Below, piece by piece: positions 32,138 to 35,887 of a stretch of 35,887 nucleotides of DNA (within the stretch, counting starts at the first letter, position 1; every line of letters starts with the position of its first letter). The DNA comes from Methylocystaceae bacterium. Its GTDB lineage: Bacteria > Pseudomonadota > Alphaproteobacteria > Rhizobiales > Beijerinckiaceae. The stretch lies in NCBI GenBank assembly GCA_009773555.1, contig WSXZ01000054.1, forward strand, positions 1-35,887, in the 5' to 3' direction. The translations under genes and the position numbers were made by a program. Below the pieces are notes generated by a model. The model searched no databases. It was not told where the DNA came from and was given only the letters and a program-made list of their open reading frames with translations.

Positions 32138-33040
32138 TTAGGAGAAGAATTTGCCGCGCAAGAACCGCTCGCCAATGAGACCGAGCGTGAGGCTAATGCC
32201 GCCGACCCACAGAACCATGGACTTGTTGATGAGCTCGATATCGTAGCTTGTATAATAAGCCGAGCGCAGCCATTCGACGAGATGCAGTAGAGGGTTATAC
32301 GCCATGTATTCCCGAACGCTTGCTGGCATCGCAGTCGGCGGCAGAAAGACCCCCGAGATCATGTAAAGGCCAATCATGACGAGGATGAAGAAAAGGAGAA
32401 AGTAATTCCCAATGAGCGCGCACATGACGACGTTGAAAAATCCTAGACCGATGCCGAGAAACACGGCGGCGCCAATCGCTTTGGCGGCTTCGGCGGTGTC
32501 TACCGGCAAGATGTCAATATCAAACAAGCTGACGACAAATACGAATAGCGCAAGCACGATTAGAGCGTTGAGCGTTTCCAGGATGCAACGACTGAAAATG
32601 AGATGCAGCGGCTGGATGACTGGGATGTTCAACAATTGGCGATTCTGCGGAATAGCCATCGCCAACAGACGGGCAGGATAAAGACATAATATATAAGGCA
32701 CGACGCCAGTTCCAACGAACGTCGCTGGGCTGTCGCCAACCGGGGCGATGCTGGTCTTCAGCAGGTGAGCAAACATGATAACGCCAATATGCGAAAGCGG
32801 CCAGGCGATTGCGATCAAATAGCCGATATGACTGTATCCATAGCGTGAGCGCATGTCCTGGATCAGAACAGCGCCAATGATGCGGCGAAACTCCGCGAGC
32901 TGCCCACCGAGCCTCGTAGAGTAACCCCGTCCGAGCGATTCAAAGGCTAGGCTCAACTTTTTACTCCAACGTGCGCACGAAGCACGAAATCCCAGAGGAG
33001 CCAGGCGGAATGATGAAGCCGATGCTGAGCTGCGCCGCAT
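32138..33040 (-). CDS. ABC-2-type permease of a polysaccharide or glycolipid exporter
   Basis: A 300-residue integral membrane protein. After a 60-residue basic/amphipathic start come the KpsM/Wzm-like landmarks: VLIQDMRSRYGYSHIGYLIA, then six hydrophobic spans, and FLPPTAMPASVREYMAYNPL with HLVEWLRSAYY near the end, the usual C-terminal block of ABC-2 polysaccharide exporters. The matching ATPase gene is not beside it within the window; the next gene leftward is ridA. It starts 3 bases after the cysNC stop, so the two are probably co-transcribed. That ties polysaccharide export to PAPS production. Base composition is somewhat AT-richer than neighbours. Confidence 0.85.
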   Translation of the reverse strand: MRRSSASASSFRLAPLGFRASCARWSKKLSLAFESLGRGYSTRLGGQLAEFRRIIGAVLIQDMRSRYGYSHIGYLIAIAWPLSHIGVIMFAHLLKTSIAPVGDSPATFVGTGVVPYILCLYPARLLAMAIPQNRQLLNIPVIQPLHLIFSRCILETLNALIVLALFVFVVSLFDIDILPVDTAEAAKAIGAAVFLGIGLGFFNVVMCALIGNYFLLFFILVMIGLYMISGVFLPPTAMPASVREYMAYNPLLHLVEWLRSAYYTSYDIELINKSMVLWVGGISLTLGLIGERFLRGKFFS

Positions 33041-33043
33041 GGG

Positions 33044-34945
33044 CTAGACCCCCAGCATCCCGTTCGCCTCAAGATAGGCGATGATCTGGTCGGCGATGGC
33101 TTCGGCGGAGCGCTCGGCTGAACTCAGCTTCAACTCCGGAAACTCCGGCGCTTCATAGGGCTGATCGACGCCGGTGAAATTCTTGATCTCGCCGGCGAGC
33201 GCGCGCTTATACAATCCCTTGGGATCACGCTCCTTGCATACATCGAGCGGCGCGTCGATGAAAATCTCGATGAATTCCTGTTCGCCGACCAGCGTTCGCA
33301 CCATCCGCCGCTCAGCGCGGAAGGGGGAAATGAAGGCGCAAAGCACGATCAAGCCCGCGTCGACCATCAGTTTCGCGACTTCTCCCACACGACGGATGTT
33401 TTCGACGCGGTCGGCTTCGGTAAAGCCGAGGTCCTTGTTGAGGCCGTGCCGCACATTGTCGCCGTCGAGCATCAGCGTATGGGCGTGACGTTCGACAAGT
33501 TTGGATTCGACGAGATTGGCGATCGTCGATTTTCCCGCGCCGGAAAGCCCGGTGAACCATAGGACCGCGGGCGTCTGATGTTTGAGACGCGCGCGCGTCG
33601 CCTTGGAGACGGATTGCTCCTGAAGATGGATATTCGTGGCGCGTCGCAGCGGAAAGGCGATGATCCCTGCGGCGGCGGTCGCATTGCTGAAGCGATCGAT
33701 CAGGATAAAGGCGCCCGTCGTGCGGTTTTCATCGTAAGAATCAAAAGCGACGGGCGCGGCGGTCGCGACATTGCAAAAGCCGATCTCATTGAGGCTCAGC
33801 GTTTTGGCGGCGCTCTTTGCGCCAGTGTCGACGTCGAGCTTGTGTTTGATGTCTGTCACGCTCGCGGCGAGAGACCGGCCGTTGATTTTCATCAGATAGG
33901 AACGGCCGGGCATAAGGCTGTCGTCGCTCATCCAAATGAGATGCGCGGCGAATTGGTCGGCGACATTCGGGCGCGTTGTCGGGTGGCAGAGAACGTCGCC
34001 GCGAGACGCGTCGATTTCGTCGGCGAAGGTCACCATGACCGAGTCCGGCGCAGCGGCGCTGAACAGGTCCCCGTCCCTGGCGACGATACGCGCGATTGTG
34101 GTTTTCCGTCCGGAGGCGGCGGCCACGATTTCATCGCCGACCTGGAGGCGGCCGGACGCGATGGCGCCGGCGAAGCCACGGAAGGCGTCACTTCGGCGAT
34201 TGACCCATTGCACCGGCAGCCGCAGCGGCGCCTCGCCGCCATCAGTCTCGACGTCGGCGTTTTCGAGATAGGTCAGGAGACTGGGGCCGCGACGCCACGG
34301 CATATTCGCCGAGTCGGCGACGACATTGTCCCCATGGCGGGCGGAGATGGGAATTGCCTCGACGGAGCGAAAGGCGAGCGATGCGGCGACGCTTTCAAAT
34401 TCGCCGACAATTCTTTCAAACACGGCTTCGTCGTAATCGACAAGATCCATTTTGTTGACGGCCAGCACGATGTGCCGGACGCCAAGGAGAGAGGCGATCG
34501 TCGCATGTCGCCGCGTCTGAGTCAGCAGACCCTTGCGCGCGTCGACGAGCAGTATGGCCAGATCGGCGTTTGACGCTCCCGTCGCCATGTTGCGCGTATA
34601 TTGCTCATGACCGGGCGCGTCGGCCAAGATGAACGACCGCGCGGGGGTGGAGAAATAGCGGTAAGCGACATCGATCGTGATGCCTTGCTCGCGTTCGGCC
34701 TCGAGCCCGTCGACAAGCAAGGCGAAATCGATCTCCTCGCCCAAAGTGCCGTGCCGCAGCGAGTCGCTGCGCAGAGCGGCAAGTTGATCATCGAAGATCA
34801 GCTGACGTTCATAGAGCAGACGCCCGACGAGCGTCGACTTGCCGTCGTCGACCGATCCGCAGGTCAAGACCCGCAAAGTGGGTCGCGGCAGGCTTGGCTG
34901 GGCTTTTGCGAGGATTTCCGCATCGGCGATAAAGGGGGCGGTCAT
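33044..34945 (-). CDS. cysNC: Bifunctional sulfate adenylyltransferase subunit 1 / adenylylsulfate kinase (CysNC)
   Basis: A 633-residue fusion. The CysN GTPase part has [19 protein letters not shown] (P-loop, about 31-49), [20 protein letters not shown] and NKMD in [10 protein letters not shown], followed by two EF-Tu-like barrels to about residue 440. The CysC APS kinase starts near [20 protein letters not shown] and has P-loop [35 protein letters not shown] and [12 protein letters not shown]. With CysD it makes APS from sulfate and ATP; the kinase then makes PAPS, the donor for sulfotransferases or for sulfite production. The ATG overlaps the cysD stop by one base (TGATG). Both parts are complete. 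Confidence 0.96.
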   Translation of the reverse strand: MTAPFIADAEILAKAQPSLPRPTLRVLTCGSVDDGKSTLVGRLLYERQLIFDDQLAALRSDSLRHGTLGEEIDFALLVDGLEAEREQGITIDVAYRYFSTPARSFILADAPGHEQYTRNMATGASNADLAILLVDARKGLLTQTRRHATIASLLGVRHIVLAVNKMDLVDYDEAVFERIVGEFESVAASLAFRSVEAIPISARHGDNVVADSANMPWRRGPSLLTYLENADVETDGGEAPLRLPVQWVNRRSDAFRGFAGAIASGRLQVGDEIVAAASGRKTTIARIVARDGDLFSAAAPDSVMVTFADEIDASRGDVLCHPTTRPNVADQFAAHLIWMSDDSLMPGRSYLMKINGRSLAASVTDIKHKLDVDTGAKSAAKTLSLNEIGFCNVATAAPVAFDSYDENRTTGAFILIDRFSNATAAAGIIAFPLRRATNIHLQEQSVSKATRARLKHQTPAVLWFTGLSGAGKSTIANLVESKLVERHAHTLMLDGDNVRHGLNKDLGFTEADRVENIRRVGEVAKLMVDAGLIVLCAFISPFRAERRMVRTLVGEQEFIEIFIDAPLDVCKERDPKGLYKRALAGEIKNFTGVDQPYEAPEFPELKLSSAERSAEAIADQIIAYLEANGMLGV

Positions 34946-35828
34946 CAGAAATAGCCCTCGCGCTTCTTTCGCTCCATGGACGCGGACTCATCGAAATCGA
35001 TCAGCCTGCCCTGACGTTCGGAGGTCGAGGCCTGTCGCATTTCCGCGATGATCGCCTCCAGCGTATCCGCCTCGGATTCGATCGCTCAACGGATAGCAGC
35101 CCAGCGTTCGAAAGCGCACGCGCCGCGATTCGACGACCTCATCCGGCGCCAGCGGAAACCGTTCATCATCGACCATGATGTAAGCGCCGTTGCGGCGGAC
35201 GATTGGCCGTTCCTTTGCGAGATAAAGAGGCACGACCGGGATGTTTTCGGCGGCGATGTAGTCCCAGACGTCGGTCTCGGTCCAATTCGACAGCGGAAAG
35301 ATCCGCATGGTCTCGCCGGCTCCCAGACGAGTGTTGAAAATCCGCCAAAGTCTTAGGATCCCAACCGTGGGAAGCGGTTCGATGCGAGAAGATGCGCTCC
35401 TTCGCCCGACTTTTCTCCTCGTCGCGGCGCGCGCCGCCGAAGGCCGCGTCGAATCCGCCTTCGTTCAGCGCCTGTCTGAGCGCCTCGGTTTTCATTGTTT
35501 GCGTGTATGCGGATGAGGAGCACGTGAAGGGCGAGACGCCGCGCTTTCGCCCGTCTTCATTCGTATGGACGATTAGATCCATTTCGACGCGCGCCGCGGT
35601 TTGGTCGCGGAACGTGATCATTTCGCGAAACTTCCACGTGGTGTCGACATGCAACAGCGGGAAGGGCGGCTTGGCTGGGTAGAAGGCCTTGAGCGCGAGA
35701 TGCAACATCACGCTCGAATCCTTGCCGATAGAATAGAGCATCACCGGACGCCGGAACTCGGCCACCGCTTCTCGCAAAATGAAAACCGCTTCGGCTTCGA
35801 GCCGGCGAAGATGGGGCGTGAGGGACAT
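34945..35828 (-). pseudogene. cysD: Sulfate adenylyltransferase subunit 2 (cysD), two frameshifting deletions
   Basis: Three frames add up to one CysD. Frame 1 (from 35828): [20 protein letters not shown], the PP-loop [50 protein letters not shown], to WDPK. Frame 2 (from about 35350): [40 protein letters not shown], to [11 protein letters not shown]. Frame 3 (from about 35083): [15 protein letters not shown] to [11 protein letters not shown]. Relatives read WDPKNQRPELW and CYPLSGAIESE, so about 14 and 5 bases are missing; both are congruent to 2 modulo 3. Everything else is well conserved and cysNC is intact, so sequence or assembly error is a serious possibility. CysD is the ATP pyrophosphatase subunit of ATP sulfurylase. 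Confidence 0.87.
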
Positions 35829-35884
35829 TCTTCCTCAAAATTAGCAATGATCTCATCATGTTGGTCGTCAAAGGAGTCGAAAAT

Positions 35885-35887
35885 ATG
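35885..35887 (+). CDS. Start codon of a divergent gene running off the window
   Basis: AAAGGAG at 35870-35876 followed 8 bases later by the ATG that ends the window looks like a normal translation start. It would be divergent from cysD with 56 bases between. Nothing of the product is visible. Confidence 0.4.

Overview
The window is GC-rich, densely coded bacterial DNA. The gene families (DciA/DUF721, ModE, EF2563-type molybdenum-hydroxylase maturation protein, Bfd/Bfr, fused CysN-CysC, HdeA) and a tRNA-His with discriminator A73 and no encoded G-1 point to an alphaproteobacterium, most likely Hyphomicrobiales (Rhizobiales). A methylotroph or methanotroph such as Methylocystis is possible, but nothing here proves it.

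Layout. 1-98: 3' end of a receiver domain. 390-4031: a three-gene cassette of a 473-residue glycine-zipper protein built from seven tandem units, an 81-residue stand-alone protein resembling a subtilase propeptide, and a subtilisin-like protease whose own N-terminus carries the same propeptide-like domain; a convergent LuxR-type response regulator follows. This cassette is the best candidate for an undescribed system. 5121-7022: a periplasmic cupin, an isoaspartyl peptidase, a composite palindromic repeat and a hypothetical gene. 7301-11101: a leftward set of SGNH protein, SxtJ-like protein, DUF5989 protein and NodU-type carbamoyltransferase, probably a surface-glycan or metabolite modification unit. 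11262-13404: an exported adenosine-deaminase-like protein lacking its catalytic Glu segment, a 49-residue membrane protein and HdeA.

13507-20340 is a molybdenum-linked region. modE and an EF2563-family gene read left. A solute-binding protein, a DUF1111 di-haem protein and a frameshifted TonB-dependent receptor read right. The shared intergenic region carries two dyads of form TATGT-N9-ACATA that look like ModE operators. 20406-23640: aspartic protease, tRNA-His, dciA, mutY and an Imm74-like gene. 23720-24843: an AT-richer accessory patch with a hypothetical membrane protein and a DUF6471 remnant whose 5' end is made of repeat sequence. 24892-28559: glpK, a Gly/Trp-rich exported protein, bfd-bfr preceded by three direct repeats, and an XRE-cupin regulator. 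28745-31990: an LpxH-like phosphoesterase coupled to a GT4 glycosyltransferase, a broken ThiF/MoeB-like gene and RidA. 32138-35828: cysD (broken), cysNC and a polysaccharide-export-type ABC permease, suggesting PAPS supply for a sulfated surface glycan.

A recurring oddity is short internal deletions in otherwise well-conserved genes: the adenosine-deaminase-like gene (about 33 nt, in frame), the TonB receptor, the ThiF-like gene, and cysD twice (about 14 and 5 nt). All four frameshifting deletions have length congruent to 2 modulo 3. They are either assembly artefacts or real gene decay, and they affect how the genes must be read.
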